Below, in pieces: positions 1 through 13,487 of a stretch of DNA of 64,000 nucleotides. The position numbers were made by a program, and so were the translations under genes. The DNA is taken from positions 6,281,036 through 6,345,035 of the forward strand of contig NC_085087.1 in NCBI RefSeq assembly GCF_963422355.1. Reading direction: 5' to 3'. The notes beneath the pieces are model-generated. The model ran no database searches. It worked only from the letters and a program-made list of their open reading frames with translations, and was not told where the DNA came from. This DNA comes from Corticium candelabrum (lineage: Eukaryota; Porifera; Homoscleromorpha; Homosclerophorida; Plakinidae). The stretch's first letter is position 1; each line of letters starts with the position of its first letter.

Positions 1-19
1 TCTTGTTGTAGACTATTTA

Positions 20-215
20 CCAGTGTTCCACCGATACTGGTATCGGTATCGGTATCGGTATCGGTATTGGCGGCGATACCGGACTTGGACAGTAGCATCG
101 GTTTTGAAGAATAAATGCTTTTTCTGATTTAACCGTTATAATACCACAACAAAGAATTGAATGTCAGTATTGGTATCGGTATCTGTATCTGTATCGGTAT
201 CGCTATAGGCCGATT
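20..215. repeat. tcggta-type hexamer microsatellite, two blocks
   Basis: Imperfect tandem hexamers of the tcggta/tcggtatcgg type lie at about 28-75 and again at about 153-207, separated by unique DNA. No coding potential is seen in them. Confidence 0.8.
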
Positions 216-239
216 CCTGGAAACCGAGGTATCAGTGTC

Positions 240-1113
240 GGTACAGAGGCGTAGGAGCTAAGATTTAGTTGAGGGGAACACATTTGCCTAGGAGGGTGGA
301 TCAGAAAACAAGGCTAAATGTGTTATTAATTATTTATATATACATGTATGCTACATAGCAAAAAAACGTAAAACCAACATTAACACTATAGTGTAGTTCA
401 GTATGTCATGTCAATGTTATCATTCTGTCATCCTTACAAATATAAATTTATTAGCAGGTCACTTGACAGGTACACGGCTAGAGTTGAATACATCTTGGCC
501 AAAATCAAGCTTAGCCAAAATAGTGGAGCTTTTTCGACCCCATGCTTTCTACGCCTATGCAGCAGTATCGGCAAAACTTGGTATCAGTGGAACAATATAC
601 TATTTACTCTTGGAAATGAAGCGGTTAGCCCAACTAAAAATACTAGTCACTTTCACAAACGAGGACAATTGCTTTATTAATGCTATGCAGATAGGACGCG
701 TGCTGCTTATCGCAATGTATTACTGTGTTGTCACAAAATCTTTTCTTTGCATTGCTTAACGAGCCGAACCGCGCGAGCCCGTACCAGCCTAGCATGCCAG
801 CTTACGGTTACGACGACCCTCTCTTTTTTCTTCTTGGGCGTGCTGTTGGCGTGCGCTATTTACTTGAGATCGGCATAGCTCGCGTTAGCTTGCGTTAGCT
901 CACGCTTGCATGCAAATTATGGACAGAAGCAGCCGGAGTTTACACGCACTAGCCAGCAAGGGCTGGCCCGCTTACTAAATAACAGTGCTCGTGTAAACGA
1001 GCTAGTACTAGAGCCAGTCTTGTTCAATAGAGGAACACTAAGAGTACCTAAGCGAAATTGTGTTCGTGCATGTAGTTTACGCCATGGATGTGGTCTAGTC
1101 TTGTTTTCTGCAG
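240..1113. other. upstream region with no supported gene
   Basis: Two overlapping open frames near 403-759 lie in different frames and look like no family I know. A short open frame at 906-1160 overlaps the first good exon out of frame. The first exon of the membrane/Gig2-like gene should lie here or further upstream, but I could not place it. An in-frame ATG at 1084 is followed almost at once by a stop. Confidence 0.5.
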
Positions 1114-4100
1114 GTGTTTTCGATCGTGTGCATAGCTTATCTACATCAAGAGAAAGGTAACGACGACGACTGTGCCGACTTGGACAATACGGCCTTCAAG
1201 TACAGCTTGGGAATAAGCGCCACAGTTTTCGCTCTTTCGTTCCTCTCTTTTGTGTTTGGGTCATGTGCCATGTGCATATCGGACAAAGAGGACACGGACA
1301 AGTGCTGTATTGTAGACATGTACCTTCTCGGTTTACTGTGCATTTTGGAAATTGGCAGCTGCTTTGCGCTGTGCCCTCAGTTAGAAGGAATTTGCTCTTT
1401 AACGACGCCTCATAAAATTGCGACAACTCTGGTGTTGAAGTTGTTCTGCGCGATTTTACTGGTAAGTGTAACAATTTATCTATAGGTGCGTGGCTTTGTG
1501 CGTATGCCTTCTGGGGAACACGGAAGAACTACGAGCGAAGAGAAGAGGGGGTGGACGGGCAAAAGAGGGGTGACGGGCAGAAGACAGGGGTACACAGGCA
1601 GAAGAGAGAGTGGACGGGCAGAAGAGGGGATGGACGGGCAGAAAAGGGGTGCACGGGCAGAAGGGTGGACGGGGAGAAGGGGGTGAACGAGCAGAAGAGG
1701 AGGTGGACGGGCATAAGAGGGGTGGACGGGCAGAAGAGAGAGTGGACGGTCGGAAGGGAGTGGACGGGCAGAAGGGGTGGACGGGCAGAAGAGGGGTGTA
1801 CGGTAGAGAGACAGGTAGCAAACCAGCGGAACATATGAAGTGTACTACTGGACTAGAGAAAGTTGAACGCTCTTTATTTAAATTTGAATGTTGGCAATTA
1901 AGGCATCTAGTTGACAACGAAAATTGCCTTGAGTCTTCAGGGCAGCAGTGAGACTTGCATGCAGTCCGACGGAATAGTAAAGTGTAGACGTCATGCAATG
2001 AATCGTCTCGTTCTCGTCTCGTACGTCTTATTATTTTCATGATCAACTAAGGGCCGGTTCACAGATCTCATTGACTTAATTAACGTGTCGCAATGTAACG
2101 TACTGGAATGTTAACCAGCGTAACGTAACGTAACGTATATACATGAATCCTATTCACAGAATCCGTTCCTTCAACGTCGTTCTATTTGTCTAGTTTTGCG
2201 TGTACCCCGACCTTTGGTCACGTGACTCTCTTGTGTTTGGGTTAGTGTGTACGATTAGTTAAAGAAGTCGGGTGCTGAGTTAATTGCTCACACCCTATCG
2301 GTTCAACGTTCCGCTTCGTTACGTCGAAGTAGAACATGGTCGACATCATCCTATTGCAACGTAACGTTTGTATATACGTACCGTAGCGTAGCGCATCCTA
2401 GTAACGTCACCTGCTTCACGACGACGCTCGCAACGTTAGGTAACGTTCTGTTACGTTGGTCCAGCGTAGGGTATGTGAACCGGCCTTAGTTAACCCAGAT
2501 TGCAATGGCCCTGCACATGACACGTGTTTTTCTATATTGGCACCGCCCACTCAACTTGCGCATGTTATGCTTTCTTTATGAACAAACATGTTAATTAATC
2601 AAGGAAATGCAATGTCGAAATGTTCACACGTATATTCTTAATGCAGGCGGCCATCGTTGCATTGTCTATTAGGCAGACCGTCGACTCAGATGATGACATC
2701 TTCGTTAGCGTGGAAACTGCTTTCATCTTGTTTGGAATGGTAATGCTGATTTATTACGGTACATGACACTCACCTGGGCGGACGTTACCGTCAGCGCTAA
2801 AGCGTTTAGCAAACTTTCTATCCAACGTCCCGCGCCTAAGGGCACCCTCTACAGTTAGACGTTCACGTCTGCGTGAGTGTCATGCAGTTGATAAGCAAGG
2901 CAAGGCTTATCGCCCTGGAGGGTGGAGATTTGTCTTACCTTGTTCCGTATCAACAGTTACGCTAAGGTAGACTTTCTCTTTCTAGCTCTTTGGTTTTGTC
3001 AGCTTTGTGTGCCTTGTGAACGACGGGTATCGCTTAGGCGACTGTATATTTGACAAAGAAAGCGTGGCCTGTTTGTTTCCTCTAATTTTGTCACTTGTAA
3101 CCACATTTATTGCTGCTGGTACTCTCCTGGTGGGCATAGCTGCGTCTGAAGACGCCGCACTCGTGTTCAACCGGTGTGTATCGATTGTTGTGTCTCCAGT
3201 GCTTTCAATATGTTGGCTGACCAGCTTCGGATACACTACACATCGTTGGAACCCTGAGTGGCCCGAGGATCATTTCCATGTCTCTGCTCGAGCACTCCTG
3301 TCTTTCGAGTTCTTCTCATTTTTTCTCTGGGTAACGAAAAGTTTGTTGACGAGCTCGTGCACACTGTAAAATTCTATGTTTTGACTTGAAGGGATGCCTA
3401 CCTGTTGTGGGCTGTGTTAGATGGTGCATTGAAGAACATATAAAGATATCATGTCCTAGGTGGTCATGTCCTAGTCTGTCGTGTCCTAGTTGTGACGGCT
3501 CCACGTCTCGGTGTCTTGACTGTCTCACCAACACTCTCGTCGCTGCTTGCTATTATGGTTGTTGTTGTTGCCTTTGCAGTGACCATCGTTCTTCTCTAGG
3601 TAAGTCTATATAGGCGAATTCTGATAGTAACTGTAACTACATATACAATCTGACTCAGTCACTCTAATCTGTGTTTTGATTGATAAGATCTCGAAAGTGG
3701 TTTTGCAGTTACCACTCCGGTATATTCCAACTATGCAAGGCGCAGGCAGAGAGTCTACCACGGTACCACAGCAGTGCGGGCAGAGAGTATTCGACAAACC
3801 GGTATCCTACGATCAACAAGGCCGGGGCTGATGCTAGGGCCCGGGGTCTACGTTACGGCAGACCATGACAAGGCCAAGCGAGAGGCACACAAAAACGTTC
3901 GCAATTATCCAGGGGAAGGCCGTCCCACCATAATAGAGTTTGATGTTGATATGGGAAACTTTGTCACTATTGATTACTCTGGCCACTCCAGACGGTACGA
4001 CTGGTCTATAGACTACGACAGTGCTTGGGTTCCTCCGGGAACTTATGACTTGTGTCCTCGAGGTTCAGAGGAAGCTTGCATTAAAGACGCGGGACGGCTA

Positions 4101-4127
4101 ATTTACAGAGGAAGCCACACGTGCTAA
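1114..4127 (+). CDS. multi-pass membrane protein with C-terminal Gig2/PARP-like domain (5' end not found)
   Basis: Five exons join in frame: 1114-1461, 2647-2739, about 2986-3330, 3392-3599 and 3709-4127, with GT donors and AG acceptors, giving 470 residues before a TAA stop. The first three exons encode at least five or six hydrophobic segments, for example around the ISATVFALSFLSFVFG, LLGLLCILEIG and FPLILSLVTTFIAAGTLL stretches. The fourth exon is cysteine-rich. The last exon has a YHGT motif, then RPGLMLGPGVYVT, then a YD-rich tail. This is the pattern of the fish Gig2 (virus-induced gene 2) domain, a relative of the PARP ADP-ribosyltransferase fold. Known family: PARP-like folds bind NAD-type ligands, and fish Gig2 is interferon-induced. 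A role as a membrane-anchored transferase or sensor is inference. The true start lies upstream. Intron 1 holds a minisatellite and a MITE. In exon 4 another frame also reads a hydrophobic stretch, so that exon's frame is the least certain part. Confidence 0.62.
1540..1805. repeat. degenerate G-rich minisatellite (gacgggcagaagagg)
   Basis: About a dozen imperfect 15-21 nt units based on gacgggcagaagagggg lie inside intron 1 of the Gig2-like gene. They stay open in several frames only because of their composition, so the long frames here are artefacts. Confidence 0.85.
2051..2488. mobile_element. MITE-like element with GGCCGGTTCACA ends and TA target duplication
   Basis: The left end reads ta-agggccggttcaca. 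The right end, read on the other strand, is ta-aggccggttcacata. The roughly 440 bp between them contain many imperfect cgtaacg repeats in both orientations and no gene. A TA on each side suggests a Tc1/mariner-type target duplication. The element lies in intron 1 of the Gig2-like gene. Its ends resemble those of the element at 32,218-32,766. Confidence 0.6.
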
Positions 4128-4800
4128 AGCTCGATTTGCCTGTGCATGCAATGATCAATTTTTTATTTATTAATATGCTTAACGTAAGTGACGATGGTAC
4201 AACACGTAGGGCTGGATTTTCATATGCGACCGTGTGCATTGGCTGACATTTAATGTCACGTTCTTTTGCTTATGTTTCATTTACGCTTATCTTTTTTTAC
4301 GTTTAGCTACTAGCAAGCCTGAAAGTAGAAGAAAGCCGTCGAGTAAAACGTGTACGGCAGATTCTGTATAAGAGCGCTAAACGCTGTCTCCGAACAAACG
4401 CCGCTTCGAATAAACGCAGCACTCTTACGCGAACTAGAGGAAGTAAACGCAGCAGCGTCTAAATGTGGAAACACGATAGTGGATGAGTTCGGTGCACGTT
4501 TTAATGACTCGAGTGTCCAGCGGTCTTTCTCTTGCTATAAACTGGGAACAACCGGCTGGACTAGTCTCGCGTAGCCAGACCCTTCCGGCCGGAGACAGGA
4601 CTTGGTGTTCAGGACTTTGAAGGCTCATAGCTGTAGACGCGACGGTGTAAAAACAGCTTCAATTACTGATGTAACCAAAGGCTCCGCCTCGGGTTAATTA
4701 ATAACACAGAAAGGATAAAAGCCAAGTGTCAATAAGGCGGTCACACTCCGAGACTTCAGAGTGCAAACAAGCGTTGTTCGATCCTGTTAAAGAAGTCCCA

Positions 4801-4858
<58 letters not shown>

Positions 4859-4903
4859 GATAGATAGATAGATAGATAGATAGTTGCTTCTTATCTGATC
4901 TTC
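4128..4903. other. intergenic DNA with (TA)n and (GATA)n microsatellites
   Basis: A pure TA run at about 4,804-4,853 is followed by GATA units at 4,857-4,883, just upstream of the LRAT gene. A 74-codon open frame at 4,350-4,574 shows no recognisable motif. From about 4,660 the sequence is duplicated at about 21,770, upstream of the second LRAT-A copy. Confidence 0.6.
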
Positions 4904-5545
4904 ATGTCTCTCGACAGCAGTTATCCAGAAACTTCTTTGACTGCTTTGCCTGAAGTGAAATGCGTGAAGTTTGGCGATCCAAGGTGGGTCTATAGTTGAT
5001 CTCTACTTCGTCCTATACACGCTGTACGTTCCTTCAGTAATCTCCGTGATGGAGACCATTTGGCAGTTGGAAGTAAGGATTCGAGGATTTGGCACCACGA
5101 AATTTACAGCGATGGCAAAGTCTATCATGTCACCGAGGACGGCAAATCCCAGGCTACAATATCTCTAGATTATCTAGTGAAATTCATTGCAGGGAATCTA
5201 CTAACTTTCGTTTTACAATATCCGAAGAACGGATGCTTCTCACCGAAAGAGGTGATTGCTAGAGCGAGGCAGATATTCAAGACAAAGAAATGGCCAGCAG
5301 ACTCACTTATTTGGGATAACTGTGAGCACTTTGCTACGTTCTGTAAGACTGGGGAGAAATATTCAATTCAAGTGTGGGACGAAGTTCAGCGCATTATTGT
5401 AGCAGGTGTGGATGGTTATAAGTTTGCTGGATCACTAGGAATGTCGGTAGGTTTACTGGGAGCTTCAGCCAGTCTTGGCTTTAGGGTTGCATCTGGCAGT
5501 GATTTACATCCAAATTCTGATGGACATGCGAAAAAGAAGAACTGA
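4904..5545 (+). CDS. LRAT-domain acyltransferase-like protein, subfamily A, copy 1
   Basis: There are two exons, 4904-4983 and 5038-5545, separated by a 54-nt GT-AG intron, encoding 195 residues. The ATG at 4904 is chosen because exon 1 is 80 nt long and ends in the same phase as exon 1 of the copies at 21,916 and 25,082. The NlpC/P60-type LRAT catalytic set is visible: His46/His47 in WHHEIY, His57 in VYHVT and Cys122 in DNCEHFATFC. Family knowledge: LRAT/PLAAT proteins transfer or release acyl groups from phospholipids through a Cys-His-His centre at membranes. The C-terminal part, about residues 145-180, is glycine/alanine-rich and hydrophobic and may bind membrane. The usual glycine in WHHGIY is Glu48 here, which might affect activity. 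This is the only complete subfamily A copy with both exons found. Confidence 0.8.
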
Positions 5546-5771
5546 AATGTATGAGGTTGATATATGGACTCTCTAGACTTTGATGTCTGGACTCTTTAGA
5601 TTTTGATGATCGCGTGTTATGATGACTAAATGGCTTAAAATTGTAACGTGTTGTCAGCTGGCTTTGCTATACAGTCAATTTGTGTTCATGAAGAGGCAAT
5701 TTGTTGTAAATGTTTGTGGTGAACCATAAGGTGACAGTCACCGTGCAACAGTTTCGATCATTACAGCTGTT

Positions 5772-6958
<1,187 letters not shown>

Positions 6959-7078
6959 GCAGCAGCCTTGATTTAGATTATTTAGTAGAGCACTGCTTGT
7001 GCTGTATGAAGTGCTTTTATGTTTAATGTAGAGTACAAACTGTTTGTGGAGTCAACTGTGCTTTCTGTGCTTTCTGTG

Positions 7079-7536
<458 letters not shown>

Positions 7537-7628
7537 TTGAGATATAGATTTAAATTCATTTAATTAAATGTGCAATTTAGTTCTTATAGTCATTGGTCAA
7601 TGTTTACCGATAGCGCTAATTTTTCCAG

Positions 7629-8102
7629 GGATCTTAAGAATGGGGACCACATTGCAGTTGATGGCATAAGCTCTACTGCAGGTCTTGGATTATCACTTTG
7701 GCATCATGGCATTTACAATGACGGTTGCGTTTACATTTTGTTGGTGGAGATAAAGGAAGCGCAAGAATATGCAAGTCCGAACTCATGGAGTTCTTCAGTG
7801 AACGAAATGTCCTTTATCAGTTTATATACGAAAAGGGTAAATGTTACTCTCTAGAAGAGGTTATCCGCAGAGCTGAGCAGATATTTCAAACTGGAAAATG
7901 GCCTGGCTACGAGTTGTTGAAGAACAACTGTGAGCATTTTGCTACATTTTGCAAGAAAGGAAAAGCAAACTCCAATCAAGTCAAAGAAATTGCAACTGGG
8001 GCTATTGGAGCAGGAGTGGGTTTGGTTGCTGCTGTGGGTGGTGCAATTGCATATGCACTCGGCTCAAGTGCAAGCAGTGACAAAAAGAATGATGATGATT
8101 GA
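7629..8102 (+). pseudogene. LRAT-domain protein, subfamily B, copy 2 (exon 2, one-base frameshift)
   Basis: Exon 2 follows the acceptor ttttccag at 7628. It reads KNGDHIAVD and LWHHGIYNDG, then loses frame. Compared with copies 3 and 5, one C is missing at about 7,734 (tttacattttg against tttaccattttg), exactly at the second catalytic histidine codon of the VYHF motif. The other frame then resumes with LLKNNCEHFATFC and a glycine-zipper-like hydrophobic tail, VGLVAAVGGAIAYALG, before a DKKNDDD end. No first exon like the one at 25,082 was found upstream; the compound GT repeat sits there instead. Either this is a recent pseudogene or the missing base is a sequencing error. Confidence 0.7.
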
Positions 8103-8366
8103 TGAGTACGATCATTAAAAGAATTAATCTGTTTCTAATCGGTTAGAGTTGGTGGTTCATTCGACCAGTTAGGACTTGAATGTGAACAATTAATATATGT
8201 ACTCATTGTTCCGTATTGTTTAGTGTTAGACCTGGCAAGACAAGGTATTGAGTTGACTGCAGCTTTATCTGGGGTTGCTTGCGAAGTAGTAGATAAGGTC
8301 ATGCATTCAAACTATGCTGCACTGATGGCATAGGTGTATAATATAATATGAAAATCTCTTATTAAT

Positions 8367-8433
8367 TAACCATCTCATAGTAGGTTAGTCTATCTACTTG
8401 TGCTAGATGGATTAACCTACTATAAGATGGTTA
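8367..8433. repeat. 67-nt hairpin (AACCATCT...AGATGGTT), copy in unit A
   Basis: A stem of about 21 bp with one mismatch (aaccatctcatagtagg against cctactataagatggtt) encloses a second small inverted repeat, tctatct...agatgga. Copies lie at 27,190-27,254 and, with a shortened loop, at 61,993-62,050. Confidence 0.75.
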
Positions 8434-9200
<767 letters not shown>

Positions 9201-11261
9201 ACCCCGAGCAATGGTGCACTGTTAACATAACTTAGTACAAAAGCAGATTGTGAACAAAAACGCTTATGACTGTTTTATAACATGTGGGGTTTTTACAACA
9301 CGAGTAGATAAGCTGGATGAGTAAGTTTCATTAAAGTACATAAGCTAAGTTTTCTCTCTTTTTTTAACAAAAAGTATAACTAGATTGAAACAAAAGTCAA
9401 CAGATAAGGTCTTTGTCCAGATTAACGTTTGCATGTCTGAATATGCGTAAATGCCACAGAACGTACCAATATCAGGCTGCACAACTCTCATAGTGCAAGT
9501 TTGAGTCAGGCGATGATGGATAATTTACAGTGATTCATGCATGTAGCACCGTTTGAGGTCAAATTGTGTACTTACGAAAGCTTCAATTTATAGTCAGCTG
9601 ACTTGACCAACCCTTAGTGCATGACTCAGGTGGTCAATATTTAATAGCAATTTTTTTTGTAAAGTTATTACTGGCGACTATTTGCTTATCACGAGTCCCG
9701 TATTCTTATCTATCGTGATGAAAGTAAGCAAACGTTGACGTACAATTATGTGTAATACAGTATCAAACTTTTATGGTTGATATCAAAGGTGAAATGAGAA
9801 TTACTCTGCTAAATTACGTACGACCGAGCAGCGCTCAATAATTTAGTACTAATACATTCACCGTCTTTGCTGACGTCAACTGTTTGATCAAAAACCAGGA
9901 TTGTCATGCAACAACTCTGAACTAGCCTTGGAGTCCCGCACAAAACAGTACATGTAACGTAAACTGTACGGTATTGACCCTTAGAACAACGTTTTTCAGC
10001 GGTACCATTGTGTGTGAATAACGATATAGCAATCTCACAACGGTAGCTATTCTAACTAAACTGTTCAATCTACGATTCTACGTACTCAAAGGTTCCATAC
10101 CGTTGGTATCTTATCCGAGAGTTTATATAGCGCTAACGTTGTTCGACTGAAAATATGTAAACTCTGCCGCTGTACAATGACTGCATGAGGCTAAGAGACT
10201 GAAGGTAAGTTAGAAAATGCGTTCTTTACGTAATGTCGTGAGGCACCTGGTATCCTGTTGTCTGTAGCTGGTGTATTTTGTAGTCTGTTAGCTGTCTGAT
10301 GTCTTAGTTGTGTTTATGTTTGCCCCAAGAGGGAACTGTACTTTTTACTTAGGTGCGACAGAAACAAATTATTCATTCATTGATTCTTGTTGCTTTTTTG
10401 AACATTGAAACATGATGCAGAAACGACTGATCACGATCATGAGCTGTGTGCACGTTATGTAGAGTTGTATTGCAAAGGCTTGTTTCATAATTAGGGTACG
10501 GAGGCGCATAAGCTTGATTTGGATAAAGCTATTTGTTGCTGTAAATTGATCAATTGTGACTGTCAGATCATTCTGTTGCCTAACATCATTCTCTTGTCAG
10601 ATTACATACACACATCATGCATTGTCTGTTAGTCTATCGCACATTTTTCCAAGAAGGTGTCACATGCACATTTGCAAATTTACTAAGAGATCGGTATACC
10701 TCAATTTTCATAGCTTTTATATGCATTGGTGTTTATCTGTCGTTTCATCTGCTTGCATGATCGTGTGTTTGTTTGTTTTTTGTTACTTTGTCCGTCTGTT
10801 TGTTTGTTTGTTTGTCTGTTAGTCTGTCTGATTGATGCTCTGCTTGCCTACCTGACTGTTAAGCCGTAGTGTTTGTCTAAGGTCTAAATTGAATGGTGTT
10901 CATTTATTGACAATAAAGGTGATTTTTTGAGTAGTGAGTTGCCTAGGAGTAACAATTAAGATCCTGCAAATTTGACGCCAGGCTGGTCTCACATGTTGTA
11001 CCCACATAGATATGTACATATGTAGTTTGTCTATCTTGTAGAACTAAGATGTGATGTGTCTGTAAATGAATGTTGTACAGGAACCGCGTTTAGATAGTCA
11101 AGATTGGTTGGTTTATGTTGTAATGTTATCAAGCATATAGTGTAACTAGACTATATATATATAGTTGCCCTGCTACAACAATTGGTGGATATACTTGCAG
11201 AAAACCAATTGTACAATTCCAGTTGTTTAATTGCTATCATGCATTTACGTAGTGCAGCGTC
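9201..11261. other. cassette spacer, no gene seen
   Basis: Two kb of non-coding sequence shared with the other units. A tgtttgtttgtctgtt-rich stretch at about 10,770-10,840 makes an open frame at 10,556-10,822 that I consider spurious. A SINE-like insert is at 10,259-10,385. Confidence 0.6.
10259..10385 (+). mobile_element. SINE-like insertion with target duplication, absent from units B and D
   Basis: Units B (17,440) and D (37,390) read straight through ggtattcttgttgctcg. Unit A has ggtatcctgttg, then about 125 bp starting tctgtagctggtg and ending in ATTC repeats, then gattcttgttgc. The repeated cttgttg/cctgttg flank is a likely target-site duplication of about 9-11 bp. Unit E carries the same insertion. 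Confidence 0.6.
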
Positions 11262-13487
11262 TCATCGTGCCATAATATAGGCAATTGCTCTAGTATTTAC
11301 TCGTCCATTGTAGTTTCCAGCACTGTTTCTGATGCTTTTGTGGCTGTACTCTGTTCCAAAGCCAAGAAAAGAATCTGGTGAATCACAATTGTTTGAATTG
11401 CTAGCAAGCAATCCCAAACGAGCTCTAGCATAACTTAAGTAGCTTGATCTTCTATGACCGTTAGTGCCTCCTGTGTTGAATCCTTCCTGTATTCAAAAAC
11501 AGAAGTCTCAAAGCATTGACTATAATATATCTAAATGGATGGTGGCGTCTTAGTTTCGTTATACATATATTTCGTGTTGATGTCTTCTAACACCTCGGTT
11601 GTAGAAGAACAGACTTACGAGGGTGTGGCACAAATTTCCCAAAGAAAGATATTAATTAATTATACACGTGACTCAGCAAAGCAAAACAGAAAACTAAAAC
11701 ATTAATAGGAAGCAGCTAGCACCTCCAGTTATAACTCGGATAGTTTCAAAATATAGATATAGTCACTTATTTTCTCTTCTTTTCATGCAACAGTGCTGCG
11801 CTGTTACATAGTCAATTTTGTCAGTCTTGTACGTCTTTGTGAATATACACAAGCATTATAATGTGCAAGGCTAAGTCACGGTTGGTACATGGCCGTTTTT
11901 AGGCATAATGTACTTACAGTCTCAGCATGGCTGGGAAGGCGTCAATTTAGAGCACGCGCGCCCGTCTAGTTCTCTCCCGTTTTTACGCCTATTAATTTAG
12001 ACAACATCTTTTTATACTATTTTTGTTTATTTCTAGTTAAGGTTATAGGGTTAGTGTTACGGTTATACGATACTATAGGATCATTAATTACTACAGCGAA
12101 CATGCATTCCAGATCATGCAGTCAATGGAGCAAATCGTTGAATTATATTGTTACTATTGGGATGTGTTGTGTGGATTTGAATGTGTTTGATGTTTCTAAT
12201 GTGATGTACATGCTATAGCTGACCCTAATTAATAGAAATGCTCACCCTATTGCAGAATTGCTGCAGAGATGACGCTGGCAGTAAAGGTCTCCACTTATTC
12301 TCACCAATATTCGTGCTTCTGTACTTTTCATCAGTAATGAGGCTGTAGAGAGATGACGCGCTGTAGCTGAAGGTGATCCATCTAATGGTTCCATTTACTT
12401 TCATTCCCAAACGAAGTTCAGTAAATGGTAGTGTCCAATACGAAGCAAATTTTGCTTCTTTGTCATCCAAATCCAAATTAGTTGGTTGGAATGTTTCTTT
12501 GTTTGACCACAGTTTGCTTCTATAAGTAAAGGTTTGTTGATTTCCATCTATTTTCATGATTAGAGTCCAACCTTCATTAGCATCACAGAATGCCTGTTGT
12601 AGACAAATCTCATTGTAAATTTTAGAAATAAATTTTTATTGAAAATAGCTAGATAGTTTAAACCTGATACGGTAGATTATTGTAAGATGGTTTAATCCAA
12701 TGATTTCCATTTTTGGCAGAAGACTTGTAATAGAGTGCTATTTCCCTACACGATGTCGCAGGCAACAAAGACGAGCTGCCGGGTGTCAGTAACAACTGGA
12801 TCACCCAGCTGTTACCGTCACAATACTCTACCTCCTTTACTTGCTGATTATATCTCATCATACCTGATCAACACATTTACTGACTATAATTAATTGTTCA
12901 TTTATAATGCATTCTGATGTGCTTACCCTTTCTGTCATTAGAGCACACGTTTAAACGGAAAACGCCTTGTGGCCCCCTCGGTCCGGTCGGACCCTTAACT
13001 CCGGTTTCGCCTGGGACACCTTTTGGGCCAACTTTTCCTGTTGCCCCTAAAGTCGGTACCATTGCCATATATTTAGAATTAATAAATTATGCAAATACCT
13101 TTTTCTCCTCTTTGTCCTCCTGGACCAGGACTTCCACGATCGCCACGATAACCAGGAGCGCCGGGAGCACCAGGAGTGCCAGCAGCTCCAGCAGCTCCAG
13201 GAACACCTGCTACGGTTATTGTATACAGTACACGTTTATTGCGTTTATCAATGTAATTTGTTACAAATATGTGTACAACGTGTTTCTACCTGAACAGCAA
13301 CTGTTTTTGCAGTCTTTGCTTTCCTAAGAGAAACAAAGAAATTGTTGACCTCAAATTATCACGCTGAGACGAGAAGGTAAAGCATTGCAACAACTAACGT
13401 ATGTGTAATTACCGTCTCTTCCGCGTCTGATGTTGCTACAACGGTCACTGTCAACAACAAGAGCACAACGAGTCTGAATCTCTGCAT
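11262..13487 (-). CDS. secreted collagen-like protein with fibrinogen-related C-terminal domain, copy A
   Basis: Seven exons (complement): 13413-13487, 13290-13323, 13099-13206, 12927-13046, 12664-12863, 12246-12593 and 11262-11486, giving 369 residues with every junction in frame. Exon 1 is a signal peptide (MQRFRLVVLLLLTVTVVATS). Exon 2 is cysteine-rich (SKGCKNSCCS). Exons 3 and 4 are Gly-X-Y collagen repeats, followed by CSNDRKG and, in exon 5, MMRYN and YCDGNSW. Exons 5 and 6 carry a fibrinogen-related core (SCREIALYY, FCD, GWTLIMKIDG, FTELRLGM, SSLYSL). Exon 7 ends with EGFNT, RARLGLLASN and SPDSFLGFG. The same order is found in coral uncharacterised skeletal organic matrix protein 5-type proteins. 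It is probably an extracellular trimeric matrix or lectin-like protein; ligand unknown. Confidence 0.82.

Noticed and set aside
1486..2046. Proline/serine-rich frames on the minus strand
   Set aside because: They come from the G-rich minisatellite read in several frames.
12030..12070. Degenerate ttagggtta-like sequence that might be interstitial telomere
   Set aside because: Only two or three imperfect units, repeated because the cassette is duplicated (also near 38,900). It is not a telomere array.
12917..13327. Plus-strand serine/threonine-rich frame
   Set aside because: It is the complement of the collagen Gly-X-Y exons of the minus-strand gene. The same shadow occurs near 20,166 and 39,986.
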